Origin: Longibacter salinarum
GTDB lineage: Bacteria; Bacteroidota; Rhodothermia; Rhodothermales; Salinibacteraceae
Direction: 5' to 3'
Assembly (NCBI RefSeq): GCF_002554795.1
Contig: NZ_PDEQ01000011.1
Location: forward strand, 42,625-106,624
DNA length: 64,000 nucleotides
Made by a program: the position numbers and the translations under genes. The notes below the pieces were generated by a model. The model ran no database searches. It saw nothing but the letters and a program-made list of their open reading frames with translations, and was not told the origin of the DNA. Positions 1 to 9,293 of this stretch are shown piece after piece (position 1 is the stretch's first letter; every line of letters begins with the position of its first letter).

Positions 1-817
1 CAAGATCAATTTTGTAGGTTTCCGAGCCGATGCCTCCACCGACAAACAGGAACCGTCCCTGACTTCCACTCGAAAGGGCTCCGACCGAGTAGTAAACATA
101 GGGATCATCGGATGGCGTGATCGGCGTACCGAACGTGGTTCCGAAATCCGTACTCACCGAATACGTCACGTCCGGGTCGTCGAACTGAGCAATCACATCC
201 CTGGAAATAGGATCGACCAGGATATCAGAAAAGATCGAGGACTGGCCCGTAGGCGGTTCCTGAAACGTCTGGCCTCCATCATTGCTGACGACAACTTTCG
301 TCCCTTCGCGTCCTACAAAGTACAGATTGTTGCCGTCGGTCGCGAAGTGAACAGAGAGAGACCTAAGCTTCGCGGCGTCCACAGCCGCAGCGAACGTGCT
401 TGCACCATCCATGCTCTTTGCGACCATCAGCCGGTCATTTTCGACCCAGGCCACGTACACGGCTCCGTTCGAGGATACGTCAATCTCGACCTCCGCATTC
501 GTAGACGTGACCGTCACGGGCGACGAGAACGAGGCGCCGTCGTCCATGCTCTTGACGACCTGAATGCCATTTCCGCCGTGATAGGCAACATAAATGGTTC
601 CATCCGCCCCGACAGCAATATTGTCGGACGTGTTTGCACTTGCGATGGTGTTTCCGCTCGCTGTTGAGGGACTGACGGCCACCTGCGCGAGAGCGGGTCC
701 GGAAGACAGGAAGAGAAAAAGGATTGCGACCAGCAACGCGGCCCCTCCACGAAAGAACGGAACGAGCGGTGTGACGCGCTTCAGAAGACTGTCAGGATAC
801 GATCGGGGATAGAACAT
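1..817 (-). CDS. Secreted BNR/sialidase-repeat-like protein, N-terminal part
   Basis: The minus strand is open from an ATG at 817 to the window edge, giving 272 residues of an incomplete protein. Residues 24-45 form a hydrophobic signal peptide ending in ALA before Gln, so export is likely. The rest is beta-rich with recurrent Asp-box-like elements such as SMDDGASFSSP, SMDGASTFAA and SNDGGQTFQEP, typical of BNR repeats in sialidase and photosystem-stability-factor-like beta-propellers. These repeats record fold rather than substrate, and the catalytic part, if any, lies beyond the edge. No Shine-Dalgarno sequence is seen. A C-terminal sorting domain would be expected in this phylum but cannot be seen here. 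Confidence 0.7.
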   Translation of the reverse strand, partial: MFYPRSYPDSLLKRVTPLVPFFRGGAALLVAILFLFLSSGPALAQVAVSPSTASGNTIASANTSDNIAVGADGTIYVAYHGGNGIQVVKSMDDGASFSSPVTVTSTNAEVEIDVSSNGAVYVAWVENDRLMVAKSMDGASTFAAAVDAAKLRSLSVHFATDGNNLYFVGREGTKVVVSNDGGQTFQEPPTGQSSIFSDILVDPISRDVIAQFDDPDVTYSVSTDFGTTFGTPITPSDDPYVYYSVGALSSGSQGRFLFVGGGIGSETYKIDL

Positions 818-1345
818 GATAAGTGAAGGGGGCGAGACGGAGGGAAAGAGGCGATCCGCTGACCCGGTGACGTACTGAATGTCCCCGAGACAGTGAATCG
901 AAATCATCGAGTCTAGCCGTCTTCGCGTGCACCACGAGTGCGACGAATGACCAGCCGATCCTGGCTCCACGCCAAAGAGCGGAGGTGGAATCGATCTCTG
1001 CCTCCGAATCTGGTCCTACTGCGAGGAGCCGATTCTACTCACCGGTTAATTAACACCGTCGGGACGACTTCCTTAGTGCGCACAGATACGTAATTTGGAG
1101 TCATGTCCCTCGAGACCGTCGACGCGAACGAATGACAGTTCGTGTCCAGGCCATCAGTGTCCACCTTTCCATCGAGCGGAGGAAGCAGGCATCCGTCGGC
1201 AGGCGAACACCGACGCGAGTTCTGAATCGCGAGAGTCACTGTGACCTCTGTTCACCACCGGGAGCCTCCTCGCCCGGCCTCGGTAGGTATCGTATGGTCG
1301 TTCTCGCTGCCGTCTGTCGTTTTCCTTGAGCCCGATACCACCTTC
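818..1345. other. Intergenic region between divergent genes
   Basis: These 528 bases lie between the minus-strand BNR gene and the plus-strand acyltransferase-like gene. They should hold both promoters. Only short overlapping frames are present, none with a recognisable product. No clear hairpin or repeat was found. Confidence 0.5.
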
Positions 1346-2506
1346 ATGTGTTCTGGAGATGAGGAAACAGGCGATACTTCTCCGCCCGCGCGATACCGCT
1401 CGCTCGACGCTTTCCGGGGCGTGGCGGTCGTTCTGATGTTCAACGCCCACGTCGTCAACACGACGCTACGCCCCGGACTGCAGGAGGGTCTTCTCTTTCG
1501 CATCGTCGACCTCATCAACGGGCTCGTCGCGCCCGTTTTTCTCCTCACCGCCGGTCTCGTCTTTGCGCTGGCCACACCTCCCTCATCGACCGATCGGATC
1601 GCCACCGTAAAAGGATGGGGGAAGCAGCTGCTCCTGATCTGGGTCATCGGGTATCTGCTTCGTGCGCCCGGCCTCATGCCCGAATCCTGGCACCACGCGG
1701 GAGCGCAAGACTGGGATCGGTTCCTGAAGGTCGATATCCTGCACTGCATCGCGCTCAGCTGGGTCGTGCTGCTCTCGGCCTACGTCACGATCCGATCGGC
1801 CGCCACCCGACGACGCGTTCTGGGCGGACTGTGTATAGGAATTGTCGCCGCTACGCCCGTCCTGTGGTCTGTGTCCTTTCCGTCGGTGATCCCCGTCGCG
1901 CTCGCGAACTACGTCACGGCGGAGTACGAATCTCTCTTCCCGTTCTTCCCCTGGGGCGCCTACGTTTTGGCTGGTACCGTGGCGGGACGCGCGCTCATCT
2001 CGGCCGACCGCCGGAATGTTGCGCGACAGCATATGCGTCGCCTCCTGCTTGTCGGCGGCGTCGGCGGCCTGAGCCTCGGCCTGCTGGCCTTCAACGGACA
2101 CCGGCTCTGGCCCGGCGTAGGATGGGACGGAGATCCTGTCGTCATCGCGGCCTACCTCCTGCTCTCCCTCGCCACGATGGCCCTCTTCTATCTCGCACTG
2201 GAGCCCACGCAATCCGGACAGGCGCAGCCGCAGGATCCGGGTTGGCTCGAAATCGTCGGGCAGGAGTCGCTCCTTCTCTACGTTGCGCACCTGCTGGTGC
2301 TCTACCGCCTGGGATGGAACGAACACACCCTGGCGTCGACCTTCGGCAATGCACTCGGCCCCTGGGGCGTCATTGCTCTCTTCATCGCCCTCTCCATCGC
2401 AATGGCGGGTCTGGCCCTCGGCTGGCAGCGGACGAAAGAAAACCGAAGCCTTCGCGTCTGGGTACAGGTCATCGGACTCACCATCGCGGCCTATGCTCTG
2501 GCGTGA
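1346..2506 (+). CDS. DUF1624/HGSNAT-like membrane acyltransferase
   Basis: This is a polytopic membrane protein of 386 residues from the chosen ATG. An ATG at 1241 is also in frame, but the extra 35 residues look non-native and the conserved start of the family, RYRSLDAFRGVAVVLMFNAH, lies just after 1346. The Arg-x-x-Asp-x-x-Arg-Gly element in the first helix and the His in MFNAH match DUF1624/heparan-alpha-glucosaminide N-acetyltransferase-like proteins, which move acetyl groups across membranes onto sugars. About ten hydrophobic segments follow, including GLVAPVFLLTAGLVFAL and ESLLLYVAHLLVLYRLGW. It stands alone, so its substrate is unknown. An acyltransferase-3 relative is the main alternative. 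Confidence 0.65.
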   Translation: MCSGDEETGDTSPPARYRSLDAFRGVAVVLMFNAHVVNTTLRPGLQEGLLFRIVDLINGLVAPVFLLTAGLVFALATPPSSTDRIATVKGWGKQLLLIWVIGYLLRAPGLMPESWHHAGAQDWDRFLKVDILHCIALSWVVLLSAYVTIRSAATRRRVLGGLCIGIVAATPVLWSVSFPSVIPVALANYVTAEYESLFPFFPWGAYVLAGTVAGRALISADRRNVARQHMRRLLLVGGVGGLSLGLLAFNGHRLWPGVGWDGDPVVIAAYLLLSLATMALFYLALEPTQSGQAQPQDPGWLEIVGQESLLLYVAHLLVLYRLGWNEHTLASTFGNALGPWGVIALFIALSIAMAGLALGWQRTKENRSLRVWVQVIGLTIAAYALA

Positions 2507-3171
2507 CGGACAGGGCGAACATCCATAGCCGATACGAAAAACGTTTTCTAAGTCCCACCGAACCTCGCCTCTCAACGACTGAGAAATCCTCAACCTGTTT
2601 GGTGGATGGGTCTCAAAAAATGCAAGTGCGGTCGTTCACGCCTATCCGCAATCCTAATCGTGCCCCCTTGGCACGTTCGCCATCGACACGATGCGCGAAA
2701 CAAACGAGACCGGATCGTGCAAGCATCTCGAGGACCGACCGTCGGGAGGTCCGTCCTCTGGGATGGCCGAAGGCTGTCCGCCGAACAGGTTCTCAACCTG
2801 GATCGTCCGTGAACGGTCCGTTACATTGGCAGTCATGTCACTGTCTTCGTCGCACCGAACGGTTTCAGGGTCCGAATCGCATTCTGTTCACTCTGGTTGC
2901 CGCCCGATGAATCGCAAATGCCGCTTGCGGGTCAGATCCGTCCGGTGGGAAGACCACCAACACTAGCCCGTCTCAGATCGATCTCTCCAAGCCTGTAACC
3001 TGTGACAGCGTCGCATTTTCCTCCGACGGAGCAGAGAGATCAGTCGGTATCGTGAGGAACGTTCCAGCAGAATGGGGCCAATCTCGATTGAAGGCCACCT
3101 TCGAGCCCCGAATATCAAGACCGGCCCGTTCCGCGTTCATTTTGTAACAGAAACGGTCTCACCGAAATAGC
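2507..3171. other. Intergenic region with inverted-end element
   Basis: This 665-base stretch contains the inverted-end element at 2592-2791. The remaining ~380 bases before the OmpA gene hold no credible gene. The sequence CATTTTGTAACAGAAACGG at about 3138-3156 lies just upstream of the OmpA start and may be part of its promoter, but this is only a guess. Confidence 0.5.
2592..2791. repeat. Inverted-end element, copy A (200 bp)
   Basis: The left end AACCTGTTTGGTGGA (2592-2606) and right end TCCGCCGAACAGGTT (2777-2791) are imperfect inverted copies. CTCAACCTG occurs at the left edge (2589-2597) and again just beyond the right end (2792-2800). The interior aligns loosely with copies at 31184 and 36547, including the GCCGAAGGCTG block before the right end. 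It has no ORF of its own, so it resembles a MITE or a large palindromic intergenic repeat. Confidence 0.7.
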
Positions 3172-4467
3172 ATGTCTTCGCTCGATCACAAACGACCGAA
3201 CCCCAACATGCCATATCTCCCTTACCACGGTATTTCCGGGTCATGGCTAACGCCCTTTCTCGTCTGCGTCTGTCTTATAGCGACCATCGAGCCACTGCAC
3301 GCGCAAACGAATCAAAGCACGCCGAGTGCACAGGACGTAGATGTGCTAAACTTATCCAGTGGGGCCATCGTGCTTTCCCACTCCGGGCAGTACGACGAGG
3401 AGTGGGCGGCGCTTCTTCTCCTCGACGATACGGTTGAGCACGGATGGTCGGCCGCGGAGGGTGCTTCGTTTCCCCATGAGATTCTTATTGAGCTTCAACA
3501 ACCGACGGCGCTCGACTCCATCGCATTTGACAATTCGACCGCGGAGGAAGCCGATTACCCTGGCATTTCGGCCCGGCATGTCGAAGTCTGGGTGTCTACA
3601 GACGGGCCGGATACAGGATTTTCGAAAGCGATCGTTCGGGAAGCCGCTCAGGGCGCTCGGTCTGTATTTTCATTTCCAGAATCGACGCCGGCCCGCTGGC
3701 TCAAACTGGTAATCAAATCCAACTGGGGCCACGAATCGTACACCGAGTTGATGGAGCTAGAGGCATACGGCGAAACGTCAGGGAATGCAGACTCCAGGTC
3801 TACGATCTCGGGTGTCTACGATACCAACTACGACCTCATGCGCATCGAACAGCGTGGAACACAGATCTACGGTTGCTACGACTACCGCGGGGGAACGCTG
3901 ACCGGCAGCATCGACGACAATGTCGCTCAGTTCGAGTGGCGACACAAAGGACGAGACGAAATCGGTACAGCGATTATGGTGCTTTCTCGTTCCGGGAATC
4001 AACTCAACGGACTCTGGTATGAGGACGGACAGTACCAGGGACTATGGACGGGCTCGCCAGCGGAGGGGGGAGAACAGCCCGCGTGTACAATCCCAACAGA
4101 CGGCAACATTGCCCAGTCCCTTTCTACGAGCGGTCGCGCCATCGTATATGGGATCCGATTCGATGTCGATTCGGCACAGTTGCGAGCGAAATCGGAGGAG
4201 ACCTTGCGCCAGGTACGTTCGGTATTGAATGATCAGCCCGACTTGCGTCTGGCGATCGAAGGGCACACGGACAATACCGGTAGCACGTCCTACAACGCAG
4301 AGCTTTCGAAGGATCGAGCCCAGTCAGTCGTCCAGTGGCTCACGGAGCGCGGCATTGATGCTGACCGGCTGGAGGCGCGGGGTTACGGTGAGAAACAACC
4401 GGTGTCGACCAACAGCACGTCCCAGGGCAGAGCACTGAACCGTCGCGTGGAGCTGGTTCGACAGTAA
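3172..4467 (+). CDS. OmpA-family protein with discoidin-like domain
   Basis: This 431-residue envelope protein has a hydrophobic segment at about 25-40 and a likely signal cleavage after LHA (44). ATG at 3208 is an alternative start that gives a more usual n-region. Residues ~60-200 resemble an F5/8-type C (discoidin) beta-sandwich, with PARWLKLVIKSN near its end. Residues ~215-300 form a second beta-rich module with GLWYEDGQYQGLW. Residues ~320-431 are a clear OmpA C-terminal domain with EGHTDNTG and LNRRVEL, whose Asp and Arg bind peptidoglycan. The protein probably anchors a carbohydrate- or ligand-binding front to the cell wall. It is monocistronic. Confidence 0.8.
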   Translation: MSSLDHKRPNPNMPYLPYHGISGSWLTPFLVCVCLIATIEPLHAQTNQSTPSAQDVDVLNLSSGAIVLSHSGQYDEEWAALLLLDDTVEHGWSAAEGASFPHEILIELQQPTALDSIAFDNSTAEEADYPGISARHVEVWVSTDGPDTGFSKAIVREAAQGARSVFSFPESTPARWLKLVIKSNWGHESYTELMELEAYGETSGNADSRSTISGVYDTNYDLMRIEQRGTQIYGCYDYRGGTLTGSIDDNVAQFEWRHKGRDEIGTAIMVLSRSGNQLNGLWYEDGQYQGLWTGSPAEGGEQPACTIPTDGNIAQSLSTSGRAIVYGIRFDVDSAQLRAKSEETLRQVRSVLNDQPDLRLAIEGHTDNTGSTSYNAELSKDRAQSVVQWLTERGIDADRLEARGYGEKQPVSTNSTSQGRALNRRVELVRQ

Positions 4468-4514
4468 GAGAGGCGCGACGAGATCACGCGACGCCCTCAC
4501 CTTCCGTCCCGGCG

Positions 4515-4889
4515 TCATTGTCCATGCGGCCTGCTGCCCCCTCCGTAACGACAGCCGGTACCGAGTTGAAAGTAGAACTTGCATTCGCTCCGTCCCGACA
4601 AACGGACTGTCGCGTACGCACGTCCGACCCGGAAATGTAGATAGATATCATCGGCGATCGGGACAGGCTCTGAATTAGAAAATTCCGGCAACGGATTCAG
4701 AAGGAATCCGCCGGGTGCAATGCCCCGTGCGCGACTGCTCTCGATGCCCGGCTCAACCGACTCGGGTACGCCGAGGTCATCGGCAGACGCCACGCGAGAT
4801 ATCGGGCCCCCGCGAATGGCGATTCCGCCGGACGTTTCGGTGTCGATCGCATTTACATCTTTGATCGGTCCGCCGATGACATTCACCAT
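4515..4889 (-). CDS. Hypothetical protein
   Basis: This 124-residue frame is read divergently from the Vap-like gene. A GAGGTGAAG stretch lies a few bases upstream of the ATG at 4889 and could serve as a ribosome binding site, which is uncommon in this window. The first ~90 residues have ordinary protein composition, with repeated GGPI elements (IGGPIKDVNAI, IRGGPISRVAS). The last ~30 are Gly/Arg-rich and less convincing. No domain was recognised. It could be a chance frame, but the divergent placement and ribosome binding site argue mildly for a gene. Confidence 0.35.
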   Translation of the reverse strand: MVNVIGGPIKDVNAIDTETSGGIAIRGGPISRVASADDLGVPESVEPGIESSRARGIAPGGFLLNPLPEFSNSEPVPIADDIYLHFRVGRAYATVRLSGRSECKFYFQLGTGCRYGGGSRPHGQ

Positions 4890-4919
4890 TTCGGGGCTTC
4901 ACCTCACCGAGCCCCCTCG

Positions 4920-5078
4920 CCTCCTGCCCATATGCACGTTTATCAATTTTAATTATAGTATATTTACTATTGTCTAATAATACGGTATAGTATTGTTACA
5001 TTGACTATCAGTATTATAATCTTTAATGTTAATAACCCTACTACATCATATATCTCATACAAGCAAAAACGATCGATC
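4920..5078 (+). promoter_or_regulatory. AT-rich upstream region of Vap-like gene
   Basis: About 150 bases directly before the ATG at 5079 are strikingly AT-rich, with runs such as TTTTAATTATAGTATATTTA and TATTATAATCTTTAATG, in an otherwise high-GC window. The stretch probably holds the promoter of the 5079 gene, and perhaps of the divergent frame at 4889. It may be a nucleoid-protein target or a mark of horizontal transfer. No individual -10/-35 element can be assigned with confidence. Confidence 0.45.
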
Positions 5079-5576
5079 ATGGAAGCCACGTCCATTGCAG
5101 AACCGACGCAGGAAGAGAAAGAGATGTATTTCCAGATGGCCAAGAAATCATATCGGGAGAAAGTTGCTCATCTGGAAGAAGCAAGCACAAAAAACCTGGA
5201 GTTTCAGAAGTCTTTTGACGTAACGGCTGAGTCCGTCGCCCACCACAAAGCCAGCGGGAATTTCGCTCTCGCATCGGCCTTTATCTGGTCAAAGGTTTCG
5301 TCGGTCAACCCGATCTCGATCGACGATAGCGCAAAAGTTAATTTCGAAGGCCAGGCGTGGGGAGTTGGCCTCGGAGGCGGCGACATCTGGATGGGAGGCT
5401 GGCTCGCGAACGCAAATGTGTTGAATGGCGACGTAAAATTTCAGTTCGTGACGCACCCCGCGGTTACGGAGATTAGCTTCTACAAGAACGGTACGTGTGT
5501 CGGTGTACTCGCCGGCGGCGGACTGAATGTCCAGCTCGGCAGCATGGGAGGCAGCGGGACGTTTTCCAAAGCCTAA
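5079..5576 (+). CDS. Glycine-rich beta-barrel-like protein, possible Vap-family relative
   Basis: The 165-residue product has no signal peptide. The start at 5079 is preferred over an upstream ATG at 5001, whose extension is encoded by AT-rich promoter-like DNA. Residues ~1-75 are charged and helical. Residues ~80-165 are glycine-rich beta strands: AWGVGLGGGDIWMGGW, then VKFQFVTHPAVTEISFYKNG, then GVLAGGGLNVQLGSMGGSG. The order GGG-W-FQF-(V)-F-G-GGG-G recalls the compact eight-stranded barrel of Rhodococcus virulence-associated (Vap) proteins, but that match is from memory. Without a profile search the function is unknown. A hairpin lies about 110 bases downstream. Confidence 0.55.
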   Translation: MEATSIAEPTQEEKEMYFQMAKKSYREKVAHLEEASTKNLEFQKSFDVTAESVAHHKASGNFALASAFIWSKVSSVNPISIDDSAKVNFEGQAWGVGLGGGDIWMGGWLANANVLNGDVKFQFVTHPAVTEISFYKNGTCVGVLAGGGLNVQLGSMGGSGTFSKA

Positions 5577-5688
5577 CCAGCGACGCCGATACAGGCGGTG
5601 CGCCTGCAACCGCCCATTCCATTTGAAGGTGCAGCGGCTATCATTGAATACGGGCCTGATTTTTCAGATCCGTACGCCGCACCTGAAC

Positions 5689-5712
5689 GCCCGCAGTCGC
5701 TTGGCTGCGGGC
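5689..5712 (+). terminator. Hairpin downstream of Vap-like gene
   Basis: GCCCGCAG (5689-5696) and CTGCGGGC (5705-5712) form a perfect 8-bp stem with an 8-base loop, followed by ATTATGTTT. The T-tract is interrupted, so this is a probable rather than a certain intrinsic terminator. It would also protect the convergent histidine kinase gene from read-through. Confidence 0.45.
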
Positions 5713-5856
5713 ATTATGTTTGCCCATCCAGAACGAGAAGTGGACTTCGGCTCATGACGGAGGGGATTCTCTCGTTCGACCGCCCGCTCGCGGAAATGTC
5801 GTGACACGCCCCGAAGCCCGCATTTCAGCCACTGCTGAGGGACAAGCGAATGGACC

Positions 5857-8298
5857 TCAAGACATTCGTTTGGGAAGCCGGATGAAGACGGTTGTCCCTT
5901 CTCCCTTTTCCGACTCGATCCACACGGTCCCCTCCAGAAGCGATACGTATTTCTGCACGAGGGCCAGACCCAGACCGCTTCCTTCGAAGTGACGGGCTGT
6001 GCCGGTAGATTCTTGCTCGAAGGCATCGAATGCCCGTGTCAGAAAGCCAGAATCCATTCCCACGCCCGTGTCCTCAACGGTAATCAGTACAGACGCTTCA
6101 TTCGGATCGGTGTTGGCGTGATTGCCATCGACGGGTCTCGTCTGCCGCCCTCGAATGGTGATCTTCCCCCCCGGCTCCGTGAATTTGATGGCGTTTGCAG
6201 CGAGGTTGACCAACGTTCGATACAGCAAACCCGGATCCGTCTCCATCTGTACGGATTCGCACTGCGCCCGAAGGTCGATTTCGCCTGCCTGAGCCTGCGG
6301 CTGCAGGTCGCCGGCGACCTCCTCCGCCACGTGCCGGAGGCGCACCGACTCAACGTGCGGGTCCACGACCCCGGCCTCCAACTTCGACAGATCGAGAATC
6401 GCGTCCAGCGTTTGAAGGAGACGGTTTCCGCTGCGCTCAATGTGGCGAGAGAACTTATCGAGCGGAGCGGGAAGCCCCGCCGAACTAAGGATTTCGGAAA
6501 ATCCGATGATCGACGTGAGAGGGGTTCGGATTTCGTGACTGATATTCGCAAGCATGGCGGACTTCAGGCGGCTGTTCTTCTCCGCCAGCTCTTTGGCCGC
6601 CACGAGCGCCTCACGACGCTGCTGCTCCTCCGTCGTGTCGCGCATGTTCGCCAGGATTTGCTGACGCCCGGACTCGGACAGGATCTGGCGTCCACGGATC
6701 GACAAGTACCGCCATTCACCGTTCTGATGGCGATATCGACCTTCTACATCGACCGTCTGCGACGAATCGAGCAACGCGTTCTCAAACGCCGCCTCAAAGC
6801 GTGACACATCCTCCGGGTGAACAATCGCCAGCCCGTTTCGACCGAGGAGATGAGCCCGTGGATACCCCGTGACGCGCTCGATCGATGGTGACAGGTAGGT
6901 AAACGTCGCATCTGGATCGATAATCGCGACAACATCGACGGCCTGCTCAACCACCGCGCGGAACCGCTCTTCGCTGCGACGAAGCGCCGTTTCCATACGA
7001 CGTTTTTCCGTAATGTCCTCCAAAACAAAAACCGCACGAGTGGGCTCGTTCGAATACTGCGTCGAACCGACGGTCTGGGTTTGACGTGACGCTACCGAAT
7101 CCGAACGATCAATCCATCCTCTTTCATCCACGGGCTCATCGAACAGCGGTGCCCCATTGATGGACAGGAGGCGCTCCGAGCCGTCGCTCCGGGTAATCGT
7201 GTGTTCAAGGTCGTACACGGACTGCCCCATTCGCATGACCCGCGCAAACGGGAGGTCTTCATCCGGGATCCGATTTCCGTCGACATCTCTGATTTCCCAG
7301 AATGGATCGTTATACGCTACGTTGTCCACGACGCGCGGCGCGATACCGAGGACCTCTTTTGCGCGCTCACTTACTCTAACCAGATCGCCCTCCGCGTTAA
7401 ATACGATAATAGCAGCGGGGCTCGCATCGAAGATCCGCTGGAGGAGATCACGTTCACGACGCAGATTCCTCTGAGCCCGGTGCGCCTCCGTCACGTCCAT
7501 GTGCGTCCCGACCATCAGAAGCGGCGATCCATCGGGCGCTCGCTTTACGATCCGGCCGCGGTCCACCACCCAGCGCCATGCCCCGTCCTTATGGCGCATT
7601 CGAATCGTGATGTCCATCATTTCCGTCTCCCGCTCGATACACGACTCAATCGCTTTCCGGACGCGCGGCTGATCGGCGGGATGGACGTGATCGAAGAAAA
7701 AGTCGGCGTGGTTCTCGACCTCATCGAGTGTGTAACCGAGGATTTCGGCCCACCGCTCCGTGTACACTGCGCGGCCCGTCTCGAAATACACCTCCCAGGC
7801 GCCGAGGTCGGCCCCGTCGATAGCCATCTTCAGGTGCACCTCTTCGTTGTCGAGAGCGAACGACTCATCTTCGACGCGGCGCGGCAAGGACGACCATGCA
7901 TCAACGCACCTTCGGCTGTAAATGGCAATCCCCTCCCCCGCCGGATACAGGCGCAAGTGGAGTTGCCGAACCCCTGATGGAGACGATACGTCCACGCCGG
8001 CCGGCTCGCCATCTTGCGCACGATCACAAGCCGACGCGAATCCGGGCGAGGCAAGGATCGGGACCTCGCTCGATGGCGTTCCGACAAGCATTTCAATCGG
8101 GCGACCCAGAAGATGAGACGCCTCCGGTTCTACGTGGGAAAAGCATCGATTGCTGTCAAGGATGAAGACCGCCTCCCGTTTGGACTGGCGCGGGTAGTAA
8201 CATGGCTCCGGGAGCGACCACCGACGAAGCACCCGAGAAACGGAGAGGACAGACTCCTCCATCGAAGAGCCTCTGGCGTGCCGTCCTGCCGTATCCAT
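5857..8298 (-). CDS. Multi-PAS sensor histidine kinase
   Basis: This 813-residue sensor kinase has no membrane segments and is therefore probably cytoplasmic. Four PAS-like modules are seen at roughly 40-130, 152-270, 282-430 and 440-560; the second and fourth end in PAC-type elements (MVGTHMDVTEAHR, LANMRDTTEE). The HisKA segment SHEIRTPLTSIIGF places the phosphoacceptor at His588. The ATPase domain shows the N box (NLAANAIKF, ~698), G1 (DTGVGM, ~743), F box (FDAFEQ) and G2 (GSGLGL, ~773). There is no receiver domain and no adjacent response regulator, so its partner lies elsewhere. Met13 (8262) is an alternative start. Confidence 0.9.
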   Translation of the reverse strand: MDTAGRHARGSSMEESVLSVSRVLRRWSLPEPCYYPRQSKREAVFILDSNRCFSHVEPEASHLLGRPIEMLVGTPSSEVPILASPGFASACDRAQDGEPAGVDVSSPSGVRQLHLRLYPAGEGIAIYSRRCVDAWSSLPRRVEDESFALDNEEVHLKMAIDGADLGAWEVYFETGRAVYTERWAEILGYTLDEVENHADFFFDHVHPADQPRVRKAIESCIERETEMMDITIRMRHKDGAWRWVVDRGRIVKRAPDGSPLLMVGTHMDVTEAHRAQRNLRRERDLLQRIFDASPAAIIVFNAEGDLVRVSERAKEVLGIAPRVVDNVAYNDPFWEIRDVDGNRIPDEDLPFARVMRMGQSVYDLEHTITRSDGSERLLSINGAPLFDEPVDERGWIDRSDSVASRQTQTVGSTQYSNEPTRAVFVLEDITEKRRMETALRRSEERFRAVVEQAVDVVAIIDPDATFTYLSPSIERVTGYPRAHLLGRNGLAIVHPEDVSRFEAAFENALLDSSQTVDVEGRYRHQNGEWRYLSIRGRQILSESGRQQILANMRDTTEEQQRREALVAAKELAEKNSRLKSAMLANISHEIRTPLTSIIGFSEILSSAGLPAPLDKFSRHIERSGNRLLQTLDAILDLSKLEAGVVDPHVESVRLRHVAEEVAGDLQPQAQAGEIDLRAQCESVQMETDPGLLYRTLVNLAANAIKFTEPGGKITIRGRQTRPVDGNHANTDPNEASVLITVEDTGVGMDSGFLTRAFDAFEQESTGTARHFEGSGLGLALVQKYVSLLEGTVWIESEKGEGTTVFIRLPKRMS

Positions 8299-8834
8299 CG
8301 CTGTTCGTCAAGATATTCGTGTTGCCGCAGAACAAACGTCCATCTGCGCCAACGCACCGGTCCCTCGCTGGATGTGCCCCTTACAGAGACATGAGCCAGA
8401 TGACGACCGGCTTATAGCCTGAGGAGCATCTGCGCTCGCGAATCTGGCTTCGTTTCCGAAACGGGGATACACTCGCGACGCGAGCGGGACGGGGGCGGCG
8501 TGACAAGTGGTAGACGAGAACGCATGATCGAATCGCTGAAGCGAGTCCGGGCTGTGCTTCTCGCATTTCCGATCCTGCTCTGCCCTAAATCCGTGTTGAC
8601 GGTTCTTCGGAGTCGGCGTCTTCCGTCTCCAATGCGTCGCAAGGCCACTGATCGATACGCTCGCATTTTAACACATGTACCCTATACCTTTTACAAACGT
8701 ACGCAATTAAACGGAGTCCGAAGCAATTCCCTGCAGACGCCGCGTGGATAATGCGCACGCTGAGCTGGGAAAACGTGTTTTGCCTTCTCTTCGCTCGTTG
8801 TCCTTCAACTTTACGGCGTCTTGTCTTCCTTCTT
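8299..8834. other. Intergenic region between divergent genes
   Basis: About 540 bases separate the histidine kinase from the PH-domain-like gene. AT-rich DNA at 8664-8715 (ATTTTAACACATGTACCCTA and following) is the best candidate for promoters. Short frames here have no recognisable product. Confidence 0.45.
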
Positions 8835-9293
8835 ATGCCATCATCCGCGACTTCCGTACAGGTGTTCAGGCCAGGTCATCCCAAGTGGGGGCGCGGATTG
8901 GGACTCCTGTCAATATTGTGTATCTGCGTCATCGCTCCGCCCCTATGGTGGACCGGGCTACCACTTTATCCGGACATCCTTTGGCGAGTGAGCATCATTG
9001 TCATCGTGATATGCGGACTTAGCGTCACTAAATACTACGTAGAGGTGCCAAAACGCATAGAAGTTAGCCCTCATGTTGTGACCGTTCATCGGCGATTTCG
9101 AGACCCGATCGATTTTCCGCGTCAAGAGATCCGAAATGTGTCGTACAGGGAAAAGACACAAACCATTCGACTCTTCACCTCGGAGACTGGGCGCTGGTTT
9201 CCGCAACTTTCGATATACACGAGCGGTCTCAATCGTGCGGATCGACAAGCACTCATTGAAATATTAGATCCTTCGCCACCGACCTCATCTTGA
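8835..9293 (+). CDS. PH-domain-like small membrane protein
   Basis: The product has 152 residues from ATG 8835. An in-frame ATG at 8751 would add 28 residues of Cys/Arg-rich sequence that looks non-native. Two adjacent transmembrane segments (LGLLSILCICVIAPPLWW and ILWRVSIIVIVICGLSV) are followed by a ~75-residue soluble tail, KRIEVSPHVVTVHRRFRDPI and on. Its strand pattern and PRQEIRNVSYRE element recall bacterial PH (YdbS/YdbT-type) domains. The role is unknown. The stop codon overlaps an 11-bp inverted repeat (9289-9324) without a T-tract. Confidence 0.55.
   Translation: MPSSATSVQVFRPGHPKWGRGLGLLSILCICVIAPPLWWTGLPLYPDILWRVSIIVIVICGLSVTKYYVEVPKRIEVSPHVVTVHRRFRDPIDFPRQEIRNVSYREKTQTIRLFTSETGRWFPQLSIYTSGLNRADRQALIEILDPSPPTSS

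Noticed and set aside
1583..2910. Long frames on both strands overlapping the acyltransferase-like gene
   Set aside because: Their compositions are Arg/Pro-rich and lack domains, whereas 1346-2506 has membrane helices and the family motif.
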